The notes under the pieces were generated by a model that searched no databases, was not told the origin of the DNA, and saw only the letters and a program-made list of their open reading frames with translations. Below are positions 54,657 to 62,591 of a stretch of 64,000 nucleotides of DNA, piece after piece (within the stretch, counting starts at the first letter, position 1; every line of letters starts with the position of its first letter). The translations under genes and the position numbers were made by a program. The DNA comes from JBEKHT01 sp049516595 (GTDB lineage Bacteria > Chloroflexota > Anaerolineae > Anaerolineales > RBG-16-64-43), in NCBI GenBank assembly GCA_049516595.1, contig JBEKSY010000003.1, positions 62,001 to 126,000 of the forward strand, in the 5' to 3' direction.

Positions 54657-56060
54657 TCAGCTTCTCCGGCGCCGAATCACCAGCGTGGTGCCTTCCGGCG
54701 GGGCGATCGGGAGGTGCACCGTGAAGACAGCACCTCCGCTCGGGTCGTTCCCGGCCTCGATCGTGCCACGGTGTGCCTGCACGATTTCCTTGCAGATGGC
54801 CAATCCGAGGCCAGCTCCGCGCCCTCCTCGCTCCGCGCGGAAAAAGCGCTGAAACAGCCTCGGCAGGGCCTCAGAGGGAATGCCGGGGCCGGTGTCCCGG
54901 ACTTGAATGTGGACCTCGGCCTGGAGGGGCCAAGCCCGCAGGAGCACGCTTCCTCCGGCGGGGGTATGGCGCACGGCATTGTCGAGCAGGTTGTCGAAGA
55001 CCTGGGCCATTCGGTCGCTGTCTGCCATCACAGGAGGCAATGGGTCGATCTGAGCCGTCAGGTGGATCCCCCCATCCCTGGCTCTGGGTTGAAAACGCTC
55101 CAAGGCGGCTTGGATCTCAGGGCGCAAGTCCATCCGGCGGCGTTGAATACCTGCCAGGCCCGCCTCGGCGCGCGCGAGGTCCAGTAGCCCTTCCACCAGC
55201 CTCTGCAGTCGTTCAGTCTCCTGCTGAATCACGCCCGCGGACTGGTGAACGGCCTCAGGGGAACCCGCCGTGCCATCCAGGATCGCCTGGGAAAAACCTC
55301 GGATCGAAGTCAGAGGAGTGCGCAGCTCATGGGACACGTTCGCCAGCAACTCATCCTGCGACTTCAGGCTGGACTGGACCCGCCGCGTCATCTCCTGGAA
55401 AGAGGCCTCCAGCTCCCGGATTTCCTCCGGGCCTTCGCTCGGCACCTTCTGCTCGAAATCCCCGTCGGCGACCTGCTGGGTGGCCATGGCCAGTTGGCGC
55501 AAGGGCCGCGAGACCCAGCGCGAGATGAGCCAGGCCAGCACCAGCGAGAGAAGGAAGGCCGCACAAGTCGCTTCCAGGAAAAAGGGCAGCAGCTCATCCC
55601 CCAGCACACTGGGCGGGCTCCCTTGGGTCTGAAGCTCGGCGGCCAGCAGAAGATCTTTGCCACCGAAGGGTTGCGCGGCAAAAAGCCATTGGCGTCCTTG
55701 TGGGTCCTGGAAAGTCCCCAGCCGCGACCGGAGGAGAGGCAGAGCCAGACGCCTCAGATTCGTGGGAGAGCCTTGGTCGGGTCGGCTGTCCGCCAAGACC
55801 GCGCCTTGACGATCGACGACCAAGAAGCGCAGGCCGAAAGCCTGATCCTCTTGGTGAAGATAATTCTCCAGATTTTGTCCGTTGGCAGGCAGGGCTGGCT
55901 GGGCTGAATCGAGAGCTTGGATCAGGCGAGAGTAGACTTGGCGAGTCGGCATCGGCAACCGCAAGAGCAGAATCAGGAGTGCCGCGCCGACGATGATCAG
56001 AACGATGACGGCCAGGAAGAGATAGGAGGCGAGCAGGCGCGAACGGAGGCTGGAAAGCAT
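54657..56060 (-). CDS. Sensor histidine kinase
   Basis: A 467-residue membrane kinase. TM1 is about residues 11-34 and TM2 about 163-182; between them is an extracytoplasmic sensor domain with a PAS-like GLRFLVVDRQGAVLADS strand. HAMP follows (about 183-236). The phosphorylated His244 lies in NVSHELRTPL. The ATP domain has NLLDNAVRHTP (N box), RDTGPGIP (G1) and GAGLGLAICKEIV (G2). It starts ten bases after the response regulator stop. The stimulus is unknown; an adjacent M6-like protease gene suggests an envelope signal, which is speculation. Confidence 0.96.
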   Translation of the reverse strand: MLSSLRSRLLASYLFLAVIVLIIVGAALLILLLRLPMPTRQVYSRLIQALDSAQPALPANGQNLENYLHQEDQAFGLRFLVVDRQGAVLADSRPDQGSPTNLRRLALPLLRSRLGTFQDPQGRQWLFAAQPFGGKDLLLAAELQTQGSPPSVLGDELLPFFLEATCAAFLLSLVLAWLISRWVSRPLRQLAMATQQVADGDFEQKVPSEGPEEIRELEASFQEMTRRVQSSLKSQDELLANVSHELRTPLTSIRGFSQAILDGTAGSPEAVHQSAGVIQQETERLQRLVEGLLDLARAEAGLAGIQRRRMDLRPEIQAALERFQPRARDGGIHLTAQIDPLPPVMADSDRMAQVFDNLLDNAVRHTPAGGSVLLRAWPLQAEVHIQVRDTGPGIPSEALPRLFQRFFRAERGGRGAGLGLAICKEIVQAHRGTIEAGNDPSGGAVFTVHLPIAPPEGTTLVIRRRRS

Positions 56061-56070
56061 GGGGGGATTG

Positions 56071-56766
56071 TCAGTGCCCGGAGGGGACCACCAGCTTGTA
56101 TCCTACGCCGGTCACCGTCTCGAGGCGGACGGCCGAGCCGGCGATCTTCTTGCGCAAATGGGCCACATGCACATCCACGGTGCGCGTCTGTCCGTAGAAG
56201 TCAAAGCCCCAAACCAGGCTGAGCAGCTGCTCACGCGTGAGCACGATTCCCCGGTGTTTGGCTAGGCAGAGGAGCAGATCGAACTCCTTGGCACGCAGGC
56301 CGAGGGCCCGTTCTCCCACCTGCACCTCCCTGCGCGCCGGATCAATGCTGAGATCCGCCAGGTGCAGGGGCTCTTCTCCTGGCGAGGCTGAGATTTCCGC
56401 CCGGCGCAGGATGGCCTTAACCCGGGCCACGAGCTCGCGCGGGTTGAAAGGCTTGGTCATGTAGTCGTCCGCACCCAGCTCCAGGCCGACAATCTTGTCC
56501 AGGTCGTCCTCGCGGGCTGTGAGCATGAGGATGGGAACATTCGACTGCGCACGAATCCTTCGGCAGACGTCAAACCCGTCGATGCCGGGAAGCATGACGT
56601 CGAGCACGACCAACGCGGGCAGACGGCCTTGGACTTCCTCCAAGGCCTGCTCCCCGCTCGCCGCGGACCGTACCTGGAAACCCTCGCGCTCCAGGTACAT
56701 GCGCGCCAGCTCAACGATGTGAGCCTCGTCGTCAACGATCAGGATGGATTCGCGTCCGCCGGTCAT
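56071..56766 (-). CDS. OmpR-family response regulator
   Basis: A 231-residue transcription regulator. The receiver domain has Asp12/Asp13, the phosphoacceptor Asp56 in LVVLDVMLPG, and Lys in MTKPFNPRE. The winged-helix domain reads LGLRAKEFDLLLCLAKHRG and RTVDVHVAHLRKKI. It pairs with the downstream kinase. ATG 56766 is chosen by family fit; it has no strong ribosome binding site, and the frame extends to 56847. The upstream gene on this strand is ridA, 22 bases away. Confidence 0.96.
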   Translation of the reverse strand: MTGGRESILIVDDEAHIVELARMYLEREGFQVRSAASGEQALEEVQGRLPALVVLDVMLPGIDGFDVCRRIRAQSNVPILMLTAREDDLDKIVGLELGADDYMTKPFNPRELVARVKAILRRAEISASPGEEPLHLADLSIDPARREVQVGERALGLRAKEFDLLLCLAKHRGIVLTREQLLSLVWGFDFYGQTRTVDVHVAHLRKKIAGSAVRLETVTGVGYKLVVPSGH

Positions 56767-56788
56767 AGGATGGCTGCGGTGTCCCCAT

Positions 56789-57169
56789 TCATTCCGTTGC
56801 AGCGATGCACTCAATCTCGACCGCCGCTCCCCTCGGCAGCGCCGCAACTTGAACGGTTGAGCGAGCGGGTGGCGAGTCTTGGAAGAACTCGCCGTAGACG
56901 GCGTTCATCCTCCCAAATTCCGCCATATCCTTAAGGAAGACCGTAGTCTTGAGAACCTTCTGCAGCGAGGAGCCTGCTGCCTCGAGCAGTTCGGAGAGGT
57001 TGCGCATGACCTGCCGGGTCTCGGCTTCAACCCCACCGGGGACCAGCTCTCCTCGTTGCGGATCTATCCCGATCTGCCCAGCCGTGAAGACCAAGTTTCC
57101 AAACTTAACGGCCGGCGAGTACGGGCCGATCGCCTTTGGCGCTCTGTCTGAAAGAATCGCCTTTCGCAT
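56789..57169 (-). CDS. ridA: RidA family reactive enamine/imine deaminase
   Basis: A 126-residue protein. RidA hydrolyses 2-aminoacrylate and related enamines made by PLP enzymes. The signatures AIGPYSPAVKFGNLVFTAGQIG, the catalytic Arg in PARSTVQVAALPRGA and the acidic VEIECIA near the C-terminus are all present. Two ATGs (57175, 57169) are possible; only the one at 57169 has GGAG at a suitable 6-nt spacing. It may share a transcript with the two-component system downstream. Confidence 0.93.
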   Translation of the reverse strand: MRKAILSDRAPKAIGPYSPAVKFGNLVFTAGQIGIDPQRGELVPGGVEAETRQVMRNLSELLEAAGSSLQKVLKTTVFLKDMAEFGRMNAVYGEFFQDSPPARSTVQVAALPRGAAVEIECIAATE

Positions 57170-57498
57170 GGGCATCTCCTACCTGCTGCCAGAAGTGAGG
57201 CGGCTTTCCGTTCCGTCTCTGCCGAGCGCTGAACGCGCCGCCCGGAATGAATCCGAGGAATTTTACGCATCGGCCGCCGATAAGTCAATGAATCCTGCGT
57301 CTCCGACCCGCAGCGGATGGGGAGGGTGGCGAGCCTTTCGCGTCGCGTCCCTTCGGACTGGGAGAGGCAATAACCCGCGGGCCCCCACCTCACCTCAAGG
57401 CCACGCGCCGCAGCTCCGGCGGTCGATCCGCTCCTGCGACCCTCCTGGCCGGCTCGCCAGGAATCGCCCGACTGCTTATAATGGATCGCGAGGGACGG
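57170..57498. other. Region between divergent ridA and membrane protein genes
   Basis: A TATAAT at 57476-57481 is a likely -10 box for the plus-strand gene, giving a leader of about a dozen bases. No other element was recognised. Confidence 0.4.
57476..57481 (+). promoter_or_regulatory. -10 box TATAAT
   Basis: A consensus -10 hexamer lies 17 bases before the ATG of the small membrane protein at 57499; a TG dinucleotide just upstream may act as an extended -10. No clear -35 was found. Confidence 0.45.
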
Positions 57499-57942
57499 AT
57501 GCATGCGCCTGACCGCTCGCGGGGTCGTCACACAGGTCGCCATCGCCTAGAAAGACAGGCGACGCTACAAATCTACCTTCCCATCGCGGGCTGCTCCCTG
57601 CTGATCGTCGCGGCATTCCTGTGGGTCGCGATGCGAAGCCACGCCAGCCGCGTATCGTTCTCGAATCTTTCCGTCGCGTTCTTTACCTTGCCCCTGCTTG
57701 TCCTTGGCCTGCTTGGGCTGGTTTTGGCGTTCGTTCTCCTCTTCGGAGTCGGCTGGCTCCTGCGCAACCTTCCTCCTTACGCGGAAACGCTTCAGGAGTG
57801 GGCTCAGCGCGGGGCTGGGATCACCCGCCGAGTGGCCGACCTGATCGTAGCCCCGCTGGTCCTGGCGAAAACGGCCGGAGAAACCGTGAGAGGGGCGCTC
57901 CGTGCCTTAGCACTGAACTTCCCCTTTCGAAAGGATGACTAG
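57499..57942 (+). CDS. Small membrane protein of unknown function
   Basis: A 147-residue protein with two helices (IYLPIAGCSLLIVAAFLWVA and FFTLPLLVLGLLGLVLAFVLLFGVGWLL) and a soluble C-terminal region. No family is recognised. The ATG at 57499 has GAGGGA upstream; the ATG at 57481 overlaps the -10 box TATAAT and is unlikely to be translated. The next small gene follows after 14 bases, so both are probably co-transcribed. Confidence 0.6.
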   Translation: MHAPDRSRGRHTGRHRLERQATLQIYLPIAGCSLLIVAAFLWVAMRSHASRVSFSNLSVAFFTLPLLVLGLLGLVLAFVLLFGVGWLLRNLPPYAETLQEWAQRGAGITRRVADLIVAPLVLAKTAGETVRGALRALALNFPFRKDD

Positions 57943-57956
57943 CTTTGGGGGAAACC

Positions 57957-58178
57957 ATGCTTTCCTCAGGTAATCGTCGTGGGCAAGGTTGGGCCCTCCT
58001 CATCGGGGCCATCCTGGGCGGGCTGGCTGGACTGGGGGCGGCCTACGTGTACGTCCAGGCCCGCAACAAGGCGGGCAAGGAAGGGGCTTCCGTGACCCCT
58101 TCGAGCGCAGTCAGATTAGGGATTCTCCTGCTGGGCTTAATTCGCCAGGTTGGCGAAGTCGCCGAAGGCCACAAGTAG
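57957..58178 (+). CDS. Small YtxH-like or glycine-zipper membrane protein
   Basis: A 73-residue protein with one glycine-rich helix (ALLIGAILGGLAGLGAAYVYVQ) followed by a charged, mildly amphipathic stretch that ends LGLIRQVGEVAEGHK. The ATG at 57957 follows GGGGGAAACC. It resembles the YtxH-like gene at 52.3 kb in layout. The function is unknown. Confidence 0.6.
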   Translation: MLSSGNRRGQGWALLIGAILGGLAGLGAAYVYVQARNKAGKEGASVTPSSAVRLGILLLGLIRQVGEVAEGHK

Positions 58179-58470
58179 CCTCGCTTCTCCCCCACTTACC
58201 GCCAGGGAAACTCTGCCCCCACGGATCCCATCGGGGCACGGGCGTGCCTCTGGGCCTGTTCGACCCCGGGCCAAGGCGCCATCTCCATCAGCCTTGCCAG
58301 TGTGGAGGGATGAGGAAGGGTTGTCTCCAGGCAATCCATCGTTTCCGGTCCCGAACCCCTGTGGTGGTACGATACACCCGGCGCCAGCCTGCGCTCCGGT
58401 CCCGGCTTGGGGCCCTTCGGCGGCCCACCGACTCGCAGCCACGCTGGATCTGATCAAACCAGGAGAGACC

Positions 58471-59382
58471 ATGCGCGTACTCATCCCCGGAGGTACGGGG
58501 CTGATCGGCCACGCCCTGGCGTCCCGGCTGCTGGCGAGCGGGGATACGGTCATTGTGCTCTCCCGCAATCCAGCCCGTGCCCGCCCCATGCCTGCGGGAA
58601 CCGAGCTGCACCCTTGGGATGGACGCACGAGCAGAGGCTGGGCACCACTGGTCGAGGAGGCCGACGCCGTGGTCAACCTAGTCGGGGAGAATCTCGCCAC
58701 GGGCCGATGGACATCCGCGCGCAAAAAACGCATCCTGGAAAGCCGGGCCCTTGGCGGAGTTGCCCTGACCGAAGCCATCCGGGCGGCCAGACACAAGCCG
58801 AGGGTGTTGGTCCAATCCTCTGCTGTCGGTTATTACGGAACCGAGCGCGAAACCGCACTGGAGGAGACCTCGCCGCCAGGGAATGACTTCCTGGCGCAGG
58901 TCTGCGCGGCCTGGGAGGCCTCCACCTCCGAAGTGGAGCCCATGGGTGTGCGGCGCGTGGTCACCCGTTCTGCGGTGGTCCTCAGCCGCCAGGGGGGCGC
59001 TTTCCTTCCACTCTATTTCCAAACTCGACTTTTTGTTGGCGGCCGATTGGGGTCCGGCCGTCAACCCTTCCCCTGGGTTCACATCGCCGACCTCGTCGAG
59101 GCCACGCGTTTCTTTCTGACCGAGGAACGAGCCCAGGGGGCCTACAACCTTCTGGCTCCGGAGATACCTACGAACGCTGAGTTCGTCCAGGCCCTGGCCC
59201 AGGGGATGGGAAGGCCCGCGATCCTCTGGATCCCGGCCTTCGCCATGCGGTTGGTCTTGGGGGAGCTGGCCGACACGCTCTTGAAGGGACAGCGACCCAC
59301 CACCCGACGCCTGACGGATCTTGGCTTTGCCTTCCGCTTTCCAAGGGTCCAAGAAGCCTTGAGAGATCTGCTTCAACGGTGA
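58471..59382 (+). CDS. TIGR01777 family NAD(P)-dependent epimerase
   Basis: A 303-residue atypical SDR. It opens MRVLIPGGTGLIGHALASRL with the nucleotide-binding glycine motif, then DAVVNLVGENLATGRWT and QSSAVGYYGTERE around the active site, and ends with the family's C-terminal LKGQRPTTRRLTDLGFAFRFP. The family includes cell-division-associated SulA-like proteins, but no function is proven. The ATG at 58471 has AGGAG five bases upstream. The aldo/keto reductase follows after about 100 bases. Confidence 0.93.
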   Translation: MRVLIPGGTGLIGHALASRLLASGDTVIVLSRNPARARPMPAGTELHPWDGRTSRGWAPLVEEADAVVNLVGENLATGRWTSARKKRILESRALGGVALTEAIRAARHKPRVLVQSSAVGYYGTERETALEETSPPGNDFLAQVCAAWEASTSEVEPMGVRRVVTRSAVVLSRQGGAFLPLYFQTRLFVGGRLGSGRQPFPWVHIADLVEATRFFLTEERAQGAYNLLAPEIPTNAEFVQALAQGMGRPAILWIPAFAMRLVLGELADTLLKGQRPTTRRLTDLGFAFRFPRVQEALRDLLQR

Positions 59383-59484
59383 AGACCTCCTGGGAATCGG
59401 AAAACCCGCCTGGGCGTGAGCCGGAGGATTCCAAACCAGACTAGTTTCCAGTCCCTGCACAACTCGTCCGGAAGGAGGAGAGCT

Positions 59485-60432
59485 GTGGTCGAAACGGAGA
59501 TGGAATTGGGGAAAAGTGGCGTGAGGGTGCTGCCTCTGGGGACGGGGTGCTGGGCCTGGGGAGATCGCCTGGTTTGGGGGTACGGCCGGAATTACCACCA
59601 AGAGGACATTCGCCAGGCTTTCCGGATCAGCCTCGCGCAGGGTATCGACTTTTTCGACACCGCGGAGTTCTACGGATTTGGGCAATCGGAAAAGTATCTG
59701 GGCAGTTTCATTCAAGAATTCGGGGGCGCCAGGCGGATCATCGTTGCCACCAAATACTTCCCTTATCCCTGGCGCGTGACCCCTCGCGCGGTGGTCCGGA
59801 CGCTGCAATCCAGCCTGCGCCGGCTGCGCCTCGCAGCTGTTGATTTATATCAAGTCCACTGGCCGATTCCGCCTTCCGGGGTGGAGATGTGGATGCAGGG
59901 CATGGCTGAGGCGGTCCGGGAGGGCCTCGCCCGGGCGGTGGGGGTTTCGAACTTCAATGCGGAACTCACCCAGCGAGCTCACGATGCCCTGGCCAGGAGA
60001 GGGATTCCCCTCGCAACGAACCAGGTGCAATACAACCTGCTGGACCGAGGTCTGGAGCGAACCGGCCTGGAGCGCGTGTGTCGCGATCTGGGCGTAACCA
60101 TCATAGCTTACAGTCCACTTGCCCAGGGATTACTAACAGGGAAGTACTCGCCGCAGAATCCTTTACCGGGCGCCTACCGACGGCTGCAATGGGGCAGGTT
60201 TGTGCGTCGTGCCGCCCTGCTTGTGACGACCTTGCGTGAGATCGGGCAGGCCCATGAGGGGAAAACACCGGGTCAGGTGGCCTTGAACTGGGTGATTTGC
60301 AAGGGGGCCCTGCCCATCCCCGGTGCCAAGAATGCGGCCCAGGCCAGCGAGAATGCCGGCGCTCTCGGCTGGCGACTCACTTCGGAGGAGGTGGCGCTTC
60401 TGGATGAGTCCAGCTCGAGAAGGATGGATTGA
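59485..60432 (+). CDS. Aldo/keto reductase
   Basis: A 315-residue TIM-barrel NADPH oxidoreductase. The catalytic tetrad is Asp58, Tyr63 (FFDTAEFYG), Lys90 (VATKYFP) and His125 (YQVHWP). The C-terminal nucleotide site appears as LPIPGAKNAAQASEN. The start is GTG 59485, supported by AAGGAGGAG at a close spacing; ATG 59500 is the alternative. It is similar to enzymes acting on general aldehydes; substrate unknown. It may form an operon with the TIGR01777 epimerase. Confidence 0.92.
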   Translation: MVETEMELGKSGVRVLPLGTGCWAWGDRLVWGYGRNYHQEDIRQAFRISLAQGIDFFDTAEFYGFGQSEKYLGSFIQEFGGARRIIVATKYFPYPWRVTPRAVVRTLQSSLRRLRLAAVDLYQVHWPIPPSGVEMWMQGMAEAVREGLARAVGVSNFNAELTQRAHDALARRGIPLATNQVQYNLLDRGLERTGLERVCRDLGVTIIAYSPLAQGLLTGKYSPQNPLPGAYRRLQWGRFVRRAALLVTTLREIGQAHEGKTPGQVALNWVICKGALPIPGAKNAAQASENAGALGWRLTSEEVALLDESSSRRMD

Positions 60433-61392
60433 GGGGTGACCTGCCTGGGGTCCCATGATTGGGCCATCCCCCGCCCTCCTTCGGAACGGCGGGATCCGAG
60501 GACCCAGCCTGGCCCGGCTAGGGTCTCGGTCGGAACCTAGGTTCCGCTTGAAGGGATCTCATCCTTCCGTGTCTTCCTCCGTGTTAAGAGCGCTGCTCGC
60601 AGGACCCGAGAGCCATCGCTCTCAGGGATCGGTTCCTGAACCAATCTGTGGAGAGCCGAGCGGTGCACCCTGGCTCCGGGATGGGGTTGGGCCGAGCATA
60701 AGGTTCAGCCGCCGCCCTTCCTCAAGCTGGGTCAGATCACTGCTCCCGGCGGGATCGCATTCCAGCCGCTAGGGAAGTGCGGGCAGGCCTCTCATCCAAC
60801 GGATGGATGCGCTGAACACCGATCGTGTGGTCCTCGTTGGAGGCCTCGCCGCGGAGTGCGTCGATGGGTAGGCGTTGCAGTAGCCCTCGGCCATGACGAG
60901 GCAATGATCCGGGCGACAGCAACGGCCTGCTCCGGAGAGGTGACCTATTCATGGATCCGTTGCGCCAGGACGATTTCAAAGCGGTCCCTTGCGCGTCTCC
61001 TCCAGTCCGGCCCGCTGGTCCACACGCCGAACGGCCTCACCCAGCCGACAGGGCGGGCTCTCCGCCGGGTTGTCCACAAGGCTCATACAGCATCTCACGA
61101 CCGGCGAGGGCGGGCTGGGACCCTGATTAAGGGCAATTGGACCTGAACCTCCCCTCGCCTTGCCCTTCCAAGCAGATCGCCCAGCCCGCATTTCCTCCTG
61201 GTTATGACGTGCGGCTTGGCGCTTCACTTTCTGCCGCGAGGGGAGGGCGGTCATCGAATTGGCTCCTGTAGGCCCGCCGGCGGGATTTCCCTCCGTCCCC
61301 CGGTAGTTTGCGCCGACAGGTGCCGCCTGCAGCTGCCGCGGAGGCGGCCCATCCGCCTCTGCACAGCTTGTGTCAAAGACGGAGGTAGGGTC
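60433..61392. other. Long gene-free stretch
   Basis: No gene was recognised in 960 bases. A perfect 16-bp palindrome lies at 60531-60546. Short open frames around 60740-61150 on both strands lack start signals and family resemblance. Confidence 0.4.
60531..60546. repeat. 16-bp perfect palindrome
   Basis: CGGAACCTAGGTTCCG is self-complementary without a loop. It might be a regulator operator, but no linked gene supports that. Confidence 0.3.
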
Positions 61393-61878
61393 ATGCCCAA
61401 AGAGAGCGTGGGGTTCGAAGCCCCGGATTTCTCCCTCGAAGATGTGCGGGGAAGGACAGTTCGACTCTCGGACTACCGTGGCAGGCAGCACGTCGTGCTG
61501 GTGTTTAACCGGGGCTTTGGTTGACCCTTCTGCCGCGCGCACATGGCGCAGTTGCGCCACAATTACCCAGAGTTCCGCACACGCAACGCCGAGGTCTTGG
61601 TCGTGGGGCCCGACGAGCCGAAGGTCTTCCGCAGCTACTGGGAATCCCAATCCCTGCCGATGGTTGGGCTTCTCGACCCGGATCACCGGGTCGCCGATCT
61701 GTATGGTCAAGAGGTAGTTGCCTGGCGCCTGGGTCGAATGCCTTCCGTTCTGGTGATCGACCTGCAGGGACAAGTCCGATTTGTTCACTATGGTCGCTCC
61801 ATGCGAGATATCCCCAAGGTCTCGTTGATACTCTCAATCCTGGACCGAATGAACCAAGAGCGGGCAAGCCGCCCATAG
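61393..61878 (+). CDS. Peroxiredoxin-like (AhpC/TSA) protein; candidate selenoprotein with Sec-x-x-Cys motif
   Basis: Reading from the ATG at 61393, which has GGAGG seven bases upstream, the frame encodes a thioredoxin-fold peroxiredoxin-like protein of 161 residues if the TGA at 61522-61524 is translated. The sequence is APDFSLEDVRGRTVRLSDYRG, then VVLVFNRGFG-TGA-PFCRAHMAQLR, then AEVLVVGP, WRLGRMPSVLVIDLQG and VHYGRSMRDIP. In the family the TGA position is normally the first Cys of a CPFC (CxxC) motif, so the codon would read as selenocysteine 44, with Cys47 as its resolving partner. Both sides are conserved, intact and in one frame. A hairpin with a G-containing loop lies 19 bases downstream. 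A simple nonsense mutation is the alternative. Confidence 0.6.
61522..61559 (+). promoter_or_regulatory. UGA codon and putative bacterial SECIS hairpin
   Basis: After the TGA, TGGCGC (61544-61549) pairs with GCGCCA (61554-61559) around the loop AGTT. The loop begins 25 bases after the TGA and has G among its first two bases, as expected for bacterial selenocysteine insertion elements. The stem is short, so this is a candidate only. Confidence 0.45.
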
Positions 61879-62262
61879 CGGGAAGCGAGTTGGTGTCTCC
61901 ATCGGGCGGGCCACGGGGTCTGCCTGCGGGAATGGTCTCGGCGGGGAGCGGCAGCCTCCGAAAGGGGTGAGCTGAGGCGAACGGTGAACCGGCTCGACCT
62001 TTCTCCGGTGAATCCTCCCCGGAATTGAGTAGTCTGGGGGGACGCGGTTGGGGGTTGGGCATGCCCGGCCTTCCGTGGAGGGTTGAGCCGGGGGCCCAAA
62101 GGTTGCAACTTGGATCGAGAAACCTCTGGAAGTGCCCCTTCGAGCAAAGGCCACCAGGCCCCAATCCGGCTAGCGGAATTCGATTGCCTTCGCTAGAATG
62201 GTTGAGGGAGGGGCAGGGGCGGGCCTCGCGATCCGCCGCCAGGTCTGAGGAAGGAGAAAGGC
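61879..62262. other. Gene-free stretch before the Roadblock gene
   Basis: A TAGAAT at 62194-62199 might be a -10 box, without a good -35. Nothing else was recognised. Confidence 0.35.
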
Positions 62263-62589
62263 ATGGTCGAAATCGCACAGATCCTTGCTAAGATTGATGG
62301 CGTCGGTGGGGCCGTCCTGGTTGCGGAGGACGGGGTGGTGCTTGCCCACACATTGGAAGGGGATGCGGAGAAAGAGGGCGCGGTAGCTGCCTTCTTGGGA
62401 GCAGCGGCCGCGCAGGCCGGGGAGGCAATGAAGCTGGGTCGGCTGAAGCGGGTCACGGTCTCGATGGCCAATAACCACATCGTGGTGCTCAAGAGCAAAG
62501 AGTACTTTGTCGGCTTGCTACTCCAGGAGGGAGCCTCGCCCGCGCTGGTTGCTTCGCGCGCCGAGACCTTGTTGGAAGGGGTCAAGTAG
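62263..62589 (+). CDS. Roadblock/LC7 domain protein
   Basis: A 108-residue single Roadblock/LC7 domain: IAQILAKIDGVGGAVLVAEDGVVLAHTLEGDAEKEG at the start (quoted in part) and NNHIVVLKSKEYFVGLLLQEG near the end. In bacteria such proteins act as regulators of small Ras-like GTPases (MglB type). No GTPase gene is in view. The ATG at 62263 has AAGGAG upstream. The next gene, which begins with a second Roadblock domain, starts after two bases. Confidence 0.82.
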   Translation: MVEIAQILAKIDGVGGAVLVAEDGVVLAHTLEGDAEKEGAVAAFLGAAAAQAGEAMKLGRLKRVTVSMANNHIVVLKSKEYFVGLLLQEGASPALVASRAETLLEGVK

Positions 62590-62591
62590 TC

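Noticed and set aside
60737..61146. Possible small genes on either strand
   Set aside because: Composition and lack of start signals or homology point to non-coding sequence.
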